Assembly (NCBI RefSeq): GCF_900491935.1
Contig: NZ_UEXK01000004.1
Location: 3,736,397-3,800,396, forward strand
DNA: 64,000 nucleotides
Source of the DNA: Klenkia terrae
GTDB taxonomy: Bacteria; Actinomycetota; Actinomycetes; Mycobacteriales; Geodermatophilaceae
Direction of reading: 5' to 3'
Made by a program: the position numbers and the translations under genes. Below, in pieces: positions 17,549 to 24,442 of the stretch; the stretch's first letter is position 1, and each line of letters opens with the position of its first letter. Below the pieces are notes generated by a model. That model worked only from the letters and a program-made list of their open reading frames with translations. It ran no database searches and was not told the DNA's origin.

Positions 17549-17598
17549 CCTGCCCGGCGAGGACGCCGGGCAGGTCGCCCGACCGGCATCGGTGCCGG
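17549..17598 (+). promoter_or_regulatory. Two stacked hairpins between permease and binding-protein genes
   Basis: A perfect 11-bp stem (17549-17559 with 17564-17574) closed by AGGA is followed by a second hairpin CCGGCA-tcgg-TGCCGG (17583-17598) that ends four bases before the AAGGGAG ribosome site. Such structures in ABC operons often stabilise or attenuate the message so that the binding protein is made in a different amount from the membrane parts. The role here is inferred. Confidence 0.55.
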
Positions 17599-17617
17599 CA
17601 CGAAGGGAGCACCACGG

Positions 17618-18946
17618 ATGAGCAGCACACGGACACGACGGCGGGTCGCGGCGGCCGGCCTGGCCGGCCTCGCGGTCTTCGCCGCGGGCTGCCGCGGCGG
17701 CGGCGAGGACCCGGCCGACGGCGGGGGTGGCGAGGGCGACATCGCCACCGACGTCGGCGTGACCAGCGACGCCTGCCCGGAGGCCGTCAACCCGGACAAC
17801 GGGTGCATCTACCTCGGCACGCTGTCCGACCTCACCGTGGGCCCCTTCGCCCCGGCCGGTCCGGTCATCGTGGCCGGCCAGGAGGCGTTCTGGAACCGGG
17901 TGAACGAGGACGGCGGCATCGGCGGCTACGACATCAACGTCACCGAGTACGTGCGGGACAACCAGTACAACCCGCAGGTCGCCAACCAGGTCTACCAGGA
18001 GATCAAGCCCGACATCCTGGCCCTGGCCCAGACCCTCGGCTCGCCCCCCACCGCGGCCATCGTGGAGGACCTCGAGGCCGAGAACATCGTCGCGGCCCCG
18101 GCCGGCTGGACCTCGCTGTACCTGTTCCAGGACGCGATCGTCGAGTCCGGTCCGACCTACTGCGCCGAGGCCATGAACGGCGTCGACTACGCGGTGGAGA
18201 CCAACAACGCCGAGTCGGTCATGGCCGTGCACTACGCCGGTGACTACGGCGGCGACGCCGCCGCCGGCGCCAGCATCGCCGCGGAGGCCAACGGCATCGA
18301 CTTCGCCAACGTGGAGACCACCGCCGGCACCGACAACCAGGCCTCGGCCGTCGCGGCGATCGTCGAGCAGCAGCCCGACGTCGTCGTGGTGTCCACGGGC
18401 CCGGCCGACATGGCCACCATCGTCGGCCAGTCGGTGGCCGCCGGCTACACCGGCAAGTTCCTCGGCTCCTCGCCGACCTGGAACGTCGCCCTGCTGCAGA
18501 GCCCGGCCGCGCCGGCGCTGCAGGCGTCCTACCAGCTGCTCGGGCCGTGGGCCCCGTTCGACTCCGACACCCCCGGCCACGAGGCCATGCGCGCGGCGGC
18601 CGAGGAGTCGGGCTCGACCCCGAACGAGTTCTTCCTGGCCGGCTGGGCCTGGTCCTACCCGCTGAAGGCAGCGCTCGAGGCGGCCGCCGAGAACGGTGAC
18701 CTGACCCGCGAGGGTCTGTACTCCGCGGCGTCCGGCCTGAGCTCGGTCGACTACGAGGGCATCCTGCCGGAGGGCTCGGGTGACTACGCCGACGGCGGGG
18801 ACTCCGCCGCCGTCCGGGTGACCCAGCTGTCCAGCCCCGACCCGGAGGCCTCCACCGGCATCTCGGTCACCGAGGAGGACCTGGCCGGCAGCACGGCCGA
18901 GGGCTACGAGTTCACCGAGCCCTGCTACGAGGCGATCGACCTCTGA
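17618..18946 (+). CDS. livK: Branched-chain-type ABC transporter substrate-binding lipoprotein
   Basis: A 442-residue secreted lipoprotein. The N-terminus has basic residues, a hydrophobic stretch and the lipobox FAAGC with Cys near residue 25, followed by a Gly-rich linker. The mature part fits the periplasmic-binding type I fold (YLGTLSDLTVGPFAPAGP, then the GQEAFWNRVNEDGGIGGYDI region). It delivers ligand to the LivHM channel. It is the last gene of the operon, about 100 bases after livM behind two hairpins and followed by a terminator. The ligand cannot be read. Confidence 0.92.
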   Translation: MSSTRTRRRVAAAGLAGLAVFAAGCRGGGEDPADGGGGEGDIATDVGVTSDACPEAVNPDNGCIYLGTLSDLTVGPFAPAGPVIVAGQEAFWNRVNEDGGIGGYDINVTEYVRDNQYNPQVANQVYQEIKPDILALAQTLGSPPTAAIVEDLEAENIVAAPAGWTSLYLFQDAIVESGPTYCAEAMNGVDYAVETNNAESVMAVHYAGDYGGDAAAGASIAAEANGIDFANVETTAGTDNQASAVAAIVEQQPDVVVVSTGPADMATIVGQSVAAGYTGKFLGSSPTWNVALLQSPAAPALQASYQLLGPWAPFDSDTPGHEAMRAAAEESGSTPNEFFLAGWAWSYPLKAALEAAAENGDLTREGLYSAASGLSSVDYEGILPEGSGDYADGGDSAAVRVTQLSSPDPEASTGISVTEEDLAGSTAEGYEFTEPCYEAIDL

Positions 18947-18968
18947 TCGGCTGATCCCGCACCGGCAA

Positions 18969-19001
18969 CGGCCGGCCATCCCCCCGCGGGGTGGCCGGCC
19001 G
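18969..19001. terminator. Bidirectional terminator after the uptake operon
   Basis: CGGCCGGCCA pairs with TGGCCGGCCG and an inner CCCC pairs with GGGG, with one bulged T. It sits between the convergent ends of the binding-protein gene (18946) and a small minus-strand gene (19011). Confidence 0.7.
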
Positions 19002-19010
19002 CTGTCGTGC

Positions 19011-19346
19011 TCAGGCCACCCGCAGCGGCAGGCCCTCGGCCGCGATGAACTCGGTGACGGTCTCCACGACGATCGCGTGCTCCTCGGGCTGGGCGCCGCC
19101 GGGGGAGTCGAGGTGGGCGCAGAACCAGTCCAGGTCGAGGCTGCCGCCCAGGGTCAGGTACTCCACCCAGAGCACCTTGGTGCTGACCGGGAGCGCGGTG
19201 GCGGCCTGGGCGAGCGAGACCAGCACCGGTCCGGTGGTGGTGGTCCGACCACCGATCGGGATGACGTCGGCCCGGGGGCGGTGGTCCACCGACGGGACGG
19301 GGTAGGAGCGGGGGTGCAGGCCGAACGCGGTCACGGTGTGCTCCAT
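19011..19346 (-). CDS. Hypothetical protein, 111 residues
   Basis: A soluble 111-residue protein starting ATG 19346. It has a central LVSLAQAATALPVSTKVLWV segment and an acidic C-terminal half with one Cys; there is no signal peptide or membrane helix. I do not recognise the family. Upstream, 19347-19519 is non-coding and holds this gene's promoter region. It converges with the uptake operon. Confidence 0.5.
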   Translation of the reverse strand: MEHTVTAFGLHPRSYPVPSVDHRPRADVIPIGGRTTTTGPVLVSLAQAATALPVSTKVLWVEYLTLGGSLDLDWFCAHLDSPGGAQPEEHAIVVETVTEFIAAEGLPLRVA

Positions 19347-19519
19347 GCGCTTCTGGGGGATCAGTGGTTCCCGACCCTATTGCGACCGACCGACCACCGG
19401 CCGTCACCGAAACCGACACGAAACTGTACCGTTCTTGTCAGGTTCCGGCCGACGAGTCGTGCCCCGGCCGGGGGTCGTCAGTGGTCGGGACGGCCTGCGC
19501 CCGGGTCGGCGCAGCCTGC
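19347..19519. other. Intergenic spacer before the small gene at 19011
   Basis: A 173-base spacer, less GC-rich than its surroundings, between the polymerase stop and the small gene's start. It contains A/T-richer patches such as GAAACTGTACCGTTCTTG around 19420-19437, consistent with a minus-strand promoter, but no hexamer pair is convincing. Confidence 0.3.
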
Positions 19520-20563
19520 TCAGAACAGGGTGAGGGGTGCCGCACCGACGGGGGACAGGCCGGCCACGGTGACCCGCAGGCCGGCCAGCGGCGGCAGGTC
19601 CGCCGTGGCGAGGAGGGTCGCCGCCGCGGCCTGCCACGCCGTGACGTCGGCGGTGGCCGGCAGCCCGGCCCGGCGCAGGGTCACCGCGGGCGCCCCGTCG
19701 CGCGGCGCCGCGCTGATCCGCAGCTCCGTGCCGGTCAGCCCGGCCCGCTCGGCGCGCCGGCACAGCCGGGCCACGCAGGTGCCGGCCAGCTCCGCCGGGG
19801 AGCGGTCGGCCCGGTCCCACCCGGTGGTCGAGCCCTCGGCGGACAGCTTGGTGCGGGCGCTGACCGGTCGCACCTGCGCGTCGTCGGTCCCGGTCCGGAT
19901 GCTGCGCAGCCGGCGGGCCATCGCCGTCCCGCAGACCGCCTGCAGCCGGTCGGCCTGGACGCCGTCGACGTCGGCCAACCGGTGCACGCCCAGCACGGCG
20001 AGCCGCTCCCGGGTGGCCCGCCCGACGCCCCACACCTCCTCGACCGGCAAGGAGGAGCGCAGCTCGTGCTCCCGGTCGACGCCCAGCACGTGCAGCCCGT
20101 CGGGCTTGGCGGCCCGCGAGGCCAGCTTGGCCATCAGCTTCGTCCGGCCCACCCCGACGCTCACCGGGATGCCGAGCTCGGCCGCCGCCCGGCGCCGCAG
20201 GTCGTGCCCGGCGGCGACCGCGTCGTCCCAGCCGGCGGCCCCGACGTCCAGGAACGCCTCCTCGACCGACCCCGGCTCGACCGCCGTCGCGCACTCGCCG
20301 AAGAGGTCGAACAGCGCGTCGGCGACCTCCTCGACCTCGGCGTGCGGGACCTCGACCAGCACGAGCTCGGGGCACCGCCCCAGCGCCTCTTGCACCGACA
20401 TGCCGCCCCGCACGCCGCGGGCCCGGGCCGGGTAGGTGGCGCTGGCGACGAACACGTGGGCGACCGCGGCCAGGGGCGCGCCGGCCAGCTCGGGCCGGGA
20501 CCGCAGGGCCACCGAGGCGAAGAACGAGTCCGCGTCCGCGTGCAGCAGCGGCCCGGGCGACAT
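19520..20563 (-). CDS. dinB: Y-family DNA polymerase (DinB / Pol IV-like)
   Basis: A 347-residue translesion polymerase. The first metal-binding Asp lies in HADADSFFASV (D10, with steric-gate Phe15), the nucleotide-binding Tyr/Arg in TYPARARGVRGGM, and the little-finger domain is complete. The second catalytic motif, usually S-x-D-E-A-F, reads SVEEAFLDV (E101-E102), so the first acidic residue is Glu instead of Asp. The last residues APLTLF resemble a sliding-clamp-binding motif. It stands alone, with no LexA box found upstream. Confidence 0.85.
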   Translation of the reverse strand: MSPGPLLHADADSFFASVALRSRPELAGAPLAAVAHVFVASATYPARARGVRGGMSVQEALGRCPELVLVEVPHAEVEEVADALFDLFGECATAVEPGSVEEAFLDVGAAGWDDAVAAGHDLRRRAAAELGIPVSVGVGRTKLMAKLASRAAKPDGLHVLGVDREHELRSSLPVEEVWGVGRATRERLAVLGVHRLADVDGVQADRLQAVCGTAMARRLRSIRTGTDDAQVRPVSARTKLSAEGSTTGWDRADRSPAELAGTCVARLCRRAERAGLTGTELRISAAPRDGAPAVTLRRAGLPATADVTAWQAAAATLLATADLPPLAGLRVTVAGLSPVGAAPLTLF

Positions 20564-20602
20564 CGGACGATCGTACAGGTGTTCGAGGGCTGGCGGGGGA
20601 GG

Positions 20603-21523
20603 TCAGGTGGCCGGGTCGCGGTCGGGGTAGCGGGCCCGGGCGAGCGCGTACACGCCGAACGCGGCGAAGCCGATGGCCACCGCGGTCAGCAGCCAGCGCC
20701 CCTGCGGCACGGCGCCGATGGCGTTGAGCGCGCCGTCCAGCCCGGTGGCCGTGGAGACGTCGGAGGTGACGGCGGCGAAGACGACCAGGCCGCCGGCCAC
20801 CGCGAAGGCCACGGCCTTGGCCAGGTAGCCCACCCGGCCCAGGGCGGCGATGGTGGGCTCGTAGCGGTCCGGGGCGGCGTCCAGGTCGACGTCCTTCATG
20901 AAGCCCGCCGTCCAGCCCCGCCAGGCCAGGTAGGCACCGACGCCCACCACCACCAGGCCGCCGGCCACCAGCAGGGTCGCCCCGCCCGGGATCTCCAGCA
21001 GGTCGTCGGTCAGGTCCTGGGTGCTCTCGGTGGCGTCGTAGCGGGACCCGACGGCGAAGACCAGCGCGACGACGGCCAGCGCCCCGTAGACGACCGCCTT
21101 GGCCAGGCACTTCGCGCAGATGAACGCCGCGTGCAGCCGCCGGTCGGGGTGCAGCAGGCCGGTCCACCAGCGCAGCACCTCCCCGGCCTGCCAGACGGCG
21201 AGGGAGAGCAGGCCCAGCCCGATGACCCACAGCAGCACCAGGCCGCCGGGGGACTCCGACACCGTCCGCAGCGCACCGGCCTGGTCGGCGTCGGCGGCGT
21301 CGGGGGAGATCCGCCAGGCGACGGTGAACGCCAGCCAGGCGATCAGCAGGTGCACCGCGCCGTAGGCGACCAGGCCGACCCGGGCCAGCCGCTCCAGCCA
21401 CGGGTGGTCGGTGACCTCCTGGGCGTGCTCCACGGCCCGGTGCGCGCGGTCCAGCCACCGGTCGGGCACCCGGCCGACGAGCCGGTCCATGGTGCGGGTG
21501 AGGGCAGGGGGCAGAGACGGCAC
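20603..21523 (-). CDS. DUF1206 membrane protein, copy 2
   Basis: About 306 residues with three repeated DUF1206 units, each a pair of helices (VGLVAYGAVHLLIAWLAFTV, then CLAKAVVYGALAVVALVFAV, then VGYLAKAVAFAVAGGLVVFA). The repeated G-Y/V-x-A-K/Y-G pattern defines the family, whose function is unknown. GTG 21523 lies five bases after the paralogue's stop; ATG 21490 is the alternative start, and neither has a clear ribosome site. It is probably cotranscribed with the copy upstream. Confidence 0.82.
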   Translation of the reverse strand: MPSLPPALTRTMDRLVGRVPDRWLDRAHRAVEHAQEVTDHPWLERLARVGLVAYGAVHLLIAWLAFTVAWRISPDAADADQAGALRTVSESPGGLVLLWVIGLGLLSLAVWQAGEVLRWWTGLLHPDRRLHAAFICAKCLAKAVVYGALAVVALVFAVGSRYDATESTQDLTDDLLEIPGGATLLVAGGLVVVGVGAYLAWRGWTAGFMKDVDLDAAPDRYEPTIAALGRVGYLAKAVAFAVAGGLVVFAAVTSDVSTATGLDGALNAIGAVPQGRWLLTAVAIGFAAFGVYALARARYPDRDPAT

Positions 21524-21528
21524 GCGGG

Positions 21529-22356
21529 TCAGGTGCGCTGCGGGTAGCGCGCGCGGAAGAAGCAGAAGACGCCGAACGCGGCGATGCCCACGGCGACCAG
21601 CGACAGAAGCCACTGGCCGAAGGGGGCCTGCAGGATGGTGCGCATCGCGCCGTCCAGCCCGGTGGACTTCTCCGGGTCGAACGTGATCGCGGCGTAGGCC
21701 AGCAGGCCGCCGACGACGACGAAGGCGGCACCCTTGGCCAGGTAGCCGACCTGGCCGAGCCGCTCGATGACGCGCACCTGGCCGGCCGAGGCCGGGGAGG
21801 TGTCGATCTCCTCCATGAAGCTCTTCTTCGCGCCCTTGACCATCTGGTAGACGCCGACCCCGATGACCACCAGCGCCGCGACGCCCACCAGGAACCGCCC
21901 GCCGGGCAGGCCGAAGACCCCCGAGGTGGTCTGCTGCTGCTGGTCCGAGCTCGACGAGCCGCTGCCGGTGGCGAAGCGCAGGGCGGTGAAGGCCAGGAAG
22001 CCGTAGACCACCACCTTGGCCAGGCACTTGACGACCGCGACGACGGCCTTCTTCTTCGCATCGCCGGACCCGGACAGCCCGCCGACGTGCCGGACGATCT
22101 CCGCGGCCTGCCACAGCGCCAGCGCGATCAGCCCGAGGCCGAGCACCCACAGCAGCGGCTTGCCGAACGGCTCCTCGGACAGGGTCTGCAGGGCGCCGGA
22201 CTGGGAGGCCTCCTCGCCGCCACCGCCCCAGGCCAGCTGCAGGGAGAGCCAGGCGATCAGCAGGTGGACGACGCCGTAGGCCACCAGCCCGACCCTGGCG
22301 AGGTTCTGCAGGGCGTCGGACCGGCCGACCCGGTCGGCGGTCTGCTGCGCGCTCAT
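21529..22356 (-). CDS. DUF1206 membrane protein, copy 1
   Basis: A 275-residue paralogue of the next gene with the same three helix-pair repeats and a similar C-terminal segment ending FFRARYPQRT. A loop rich in Ser and Gln (GSGSSSSDQQQQTTS) separates repeat two from the third. It starts ATG 22356 behind a strong GGAGG. The leader can fold into a hairpin that covers this ribosome site (22364-22401). Tandem DUF1206 genes suggest a heteromeric membrane complex. Confidence 0.85.
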   Translation of the reverse strand: MSAQQTADRVGRSDALQNLARVGLVAYGVVHLLIAWLSLQLAWGGGGEEASQSGALQTLSEEPFGKPLLWVLGLGLIALALWQAAEIVRHVGGLSGSGDAKKKAVVAVVKCLAKVVVYGFLAFTALRFATGSGSSSSDQQQQTTSGVFGLPGGRFLVGVAALVVIGVGVYQMVKGAKKSFMEEIDTSPASAGQVRVIERLGQVGYLAKGAAFVVVGGLLAYAAITFDPEKSTGLDGAMRTILQAPFGQWLLSLVAVGIAAFGVFCFFRARYPQRT

Positions 22357-22363
22357 GGGTGGA

Positions 22364-22401
22364 CCTCCGTGCTGGACCTGTGGGACCCCCGTGCACGGAG
22401 G
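22364..22401 (-). promoter_or_regulatory. Leader hairpin masking the DUF1206 ribosome site
   Basis: CCTCCGTGC (22364-22372) and GCACGGAGG (22393-22401) are perfect 9-bp complements 20 bases apart. In minus-strand RNA the arm at 22364-22372 contains the GGAGG of the gene starting at 22356, so pairing would hide it. Confidence 0.45.
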
Positions 22402-22450
22402 GTGGCACACGGTCGGGTGGTCCGCCCGGCGGATGGGGGACACTGGGGTG

Positions 22451-23098
22451 GTGACGTCGCCCGCCGCTGCCTCGACCGCTGGTCCCGCCCCCGCCGCCGT
22501 CTCGGCCACCCCCGACCAGGCCCGCCGCTCGTGGCCGTGGTCGGCCCTGCAGGGGGTCGTGCTGGTCGTGCTGGCCGTCGTGGCCGTGGTGGTCGCCGAC
22601 ACCGGCGTCCGCCTGCTGCTGGCCGGTCTCGGCGTCCTCGGCCTGGTGCGCGGGGTGGCCCTGCTGCGGTCGGCCCGGGCCGGGCTGGTCGAGCGGTCGG
22701 CCGCGGTGGCCGGTGCCGGTGCCGCCTGGTTCGGCGCGGTGGCCGTCGGGCTCGCGTTCTTCCCGCCGGCGGTGGCCGCGTGGACCTGCGTCGTGGTGCT
22801 GGCCGGGGTGCTGGTCGCGCTGGTCGTCCGGGCCGAGCCGGCGCGGCGGGTGCGCGCAGGGCTCGCGGTCGGGCTCGCCGTCGTCGCGCTGGCCGCGGGC
22901 ACGGTGCTGGCCGGACCGACCTGGCTGGCGGCAGCCTCGGTGCTGGCCGTGTCGGTCGCGGTGCTCGCCGCCGGGGTCATGTCGGTGACCGGTGCGCTCG
23001 CCCTGCGCAGGGTGGCGGCGCAGCCCGCGCCGGTCGCGGCCGGCTGCGGTGGCTGCGCGTGCGGCGCCGGTGGGTGCGGCGGTCTGCAGCGCGGGTGA
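22451..23098 (+). CDS. HdeD-like multi-helix membrane protein with Cys-rich tail
   Basis: About 215 residues with seven or eight short hydrophobic helices arranged in pairs (GVVLVVLAVVAVVVADTGV, LLAGLGVLGLVRGVALLRS), similar to DUF308/HdeD proteins of acid-stress membranes; the family call is tentative. GTG 22451 is chosen, with GTG 22448 adjacent. The C-terminus is unusual: CGGCACGAGGCGG has four Cys in 12 residues and could bind a metal. It is divergent from the DUF1206 pair. Confidence 0.65.
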   Translation: MTSPAAASTAGPAPAAVSATPDQARRSWPWSALQGVVLVVLAVVAVVVADTGVRLLLAGLGVLGLVRGVALLRSARAGLVERSAAVAGAGAAWFGAVAVGLAFFPPAVAAWTCVVVLAGVLVALVVRAEPARRVRAGLAVGLAVVALAAGTVLAGPTWLAAASVLAVSVAVLAAGVMSVTGALALRRVAAQPAPVAAGCGGCACGAGGCGGLQRG

Positions 23099-23205
23099 CC
23101 GCTGGGGCGACCGTGTGCCGGGAGTCAACCCGGAGTTCACGGATTCGTCATGATGTGTGGCTAGCGTCATGGGGGCTGGATCACACCTATCCCCCGGAGG
23201 ACCCC

Positions 23206-23307
23206 GTGCGCACCCTCGAACGCGGCGCTTGGACCTGCGCCAACTGCCCCACCACCAACGAGACCCACCGCAAGCGCTGCACCGACTGCGGCACCACCCG
23301 GCACTGA
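23206..23307 (+). CDS. 33-residue single zinc-finger protein, RanBP2-type pattern
   Basis: A very short gene with a strong CCGGAGG ribosome site at 23194-23200, five bases before GTG 23206. After nine residues the protein reads WTCANCPTTNETHRKRCTDC, which matches the RanBP2/NZF zinc-finger pattern W-x-C-x2-C-x3-N-x6-C-x2-C exactly, and ends GTTRH. In eukaryotes this fold binds RNA or ubiquitin; the role in bacteria is unknown. It is flanked by two membrane-protein genes on the same strand, about 100 bases from each, so it may have its own promoter. Confidence 0.7.
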   Translation: MRTLERGAWTCANCPTTNETHRKRCTDCGTTRH

Positions 23308-23399
23308 CGCCGCCGGAGGTCCGCCCGCACCGCGGCGGGCGCACCTCCCCCGCCGGCCGCACGGGTCCACCGTTGCCCGGCCGCACCGGACCCGGCACA

Positions 23400-23861
23400 G
23401 TGACCGCCGTGCGCGCCCTCGCCGTGACCCTCGGGGTCCTGCTGTCCCTGGCCGCGGTCGTGTTCACCGCGGCCGCCGTCGCGCTCTTCGTCGACGGTGA
23501 CGGCGGCGCCGGCGGTTTCGCCACCTTCGTCGCGCTGGTGACCCTGCTCTGCGCGGTGCTGCTGTTCCGCTCGCAGCCCCGCCGGGCGGTCTCGCGCGGC
23601 CGCTCGCCGCGGCGTGCCGACAGCGGCTTCTACGTCGGCGACACGACGCCGTCCTACGGGTACACCGGGGCGGCCGGCGACCAGCGGTGGGGCGGTGACG
23701 GCGGCGCCGACCCCGGCCCCGGCCACCACGGCTCCTCGCACGGTCACGGGTCGGGTCACCACGACGGCGGTGGCTGGGGCGGTTCGGACGGCGGGTCCGG
23801 CGGCTCGGACGGCGGTTCCGGGGGTTCGGACGGCGGCGGTGGTGGCGGCGGGGGCGACTGA
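23400..23861 (+). CDS. Membrane protein with Gly/Ser/Asp/His-rich tail
   Basis: About 153 residues: two hydrophobic helices (TLGVLLSLAAVVFTAAAVAL and TFVALVTLLCAVLLF), a basic linker, then a low-complexity tail rich in Gly, His and Asp. The tail ends with three GGSDGG(S/G) heptads and a Gly run. Such tails are common on actinobacterial surface or membrane-anchored proteins. The start is GTG 23400, or GTG 23409. Function unknown; the His/Asp content could bind metal. Confidence 0.6.
   Translation: MTAVRALAVTLGVLLSLAAVVFTAAAVALFVDGDGGAGGFATFVALVTLLCAVLLFRSQPRRAVSRGRSPRRADSGFYVGDTTPSYGYTGAAGDQRWGGDGGADPGPGHHGSSHGHGSGHHDGGGWGGSDGGSGGSDGGSGGSDGGGGGGGGD
23778..23840 (+). repeat. Three in-frame 21-bp repeats (GGSDGGS)
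   Basis: Three consecutive 21-base units encode the heptad GGSDGGS or GGSDGGG inside the tail of the preceding gene. The units differ at third positions, so this is an old coding repeat, not a recent slippage product. Confidence 0.8.
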
Positions 23862-23866
23862 CCCGG

Positions 23867-24311
23867 TCAGGAGCCCTGCAGCACGAACAACCGGGTGTCG
23901 GCCTGCCCGCAGGCCACCCACGCCAGCAGCCGCGCCCCGTCGGCGGACCGGCTGAGACCGAACGGCTGCGCCCCGTCGCACAGCTCCACCGGGTCGGCGG
24001 CCAGACCGGTGCCGAGGTCGAGGGGGAGCAGCTCCGGGGGTGAGCTCGTGGCGTAGTCGGTGGCGATCAGGTGCACCCAGCCGGCCGGGCCGGCCTGCAG
24101 CTCGTCGACGGCGATGCTGTCCAGGTTGGCCACCGGGGTGACCTCGGTGCTGCCCGGCGCCACCGTGACCACCCGGGTGGCCAGCTGCCCCGAGCGGTGC
24201 GGCCGTGGTCGTCGTCGGCGCCGCCGTGGGCGCGGAGGTCCCCCCGGTGGTGCAGGCGGCGGTGGCCAGGGCGAGCGCCAGCACGGCGACGGAGGGGGTT
24301 CGGAACTGCAC
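23867..24311 (-). pseudogene. Frameshifted lipoprotein gene
   Basis: The start GTG 24311 gives a clean lipoprotein signal (VAVLALALATAAC lipobox, then a Thr/Ala/Pro-rich linker). The frame then runs into antisense-like sequence. The following codons, one base over, continue as a soluble domain (QLATRVVTVAPGSTEVTPVA through WVHLIATDYATSS) to the stop at 23867. Removing one base from the four-C run at 24188-24191 would restore a single frame of about 147 residues. Either the gene is broken by a one-base insertion or the assembly has a homopolymer error. Confidence 0.7.
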
Positions 24312-24360
24312 GGTCCGTGATGGTGCCAGCCCTGGGCGGGCCGGCACGTCGGTGTGACCC

Positions 24361-24390
24361 TTGACACAGCCGGACGTTTCCGACTCACTG
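24361..24390 (+). promoter_or_regulatory. Candidate promoter of the LLM oxidoreductase gene
   Basis: A consensus -35 TTGACA at 24361-24366 is followed 18 bases later by a weak -10 TCACTG at 24385-24390. It would give a leader of about 46 bases for the gene at 24443. Confidence 0.4.
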
Positions 24391-24442
24391 TTTGCCAACG
24401 GCGTCCACCGGGGTGCGTCGTCGATGCAGAGGAGCGCCGCAC

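Noticed and set aside
23778-23840. Short tandem repeats considered as a CRISPR-like array
   Set aside because: The units are 21 bp, contiguous, in frame and encode GGSDGGS with no spacers, so they are a protein repeat.
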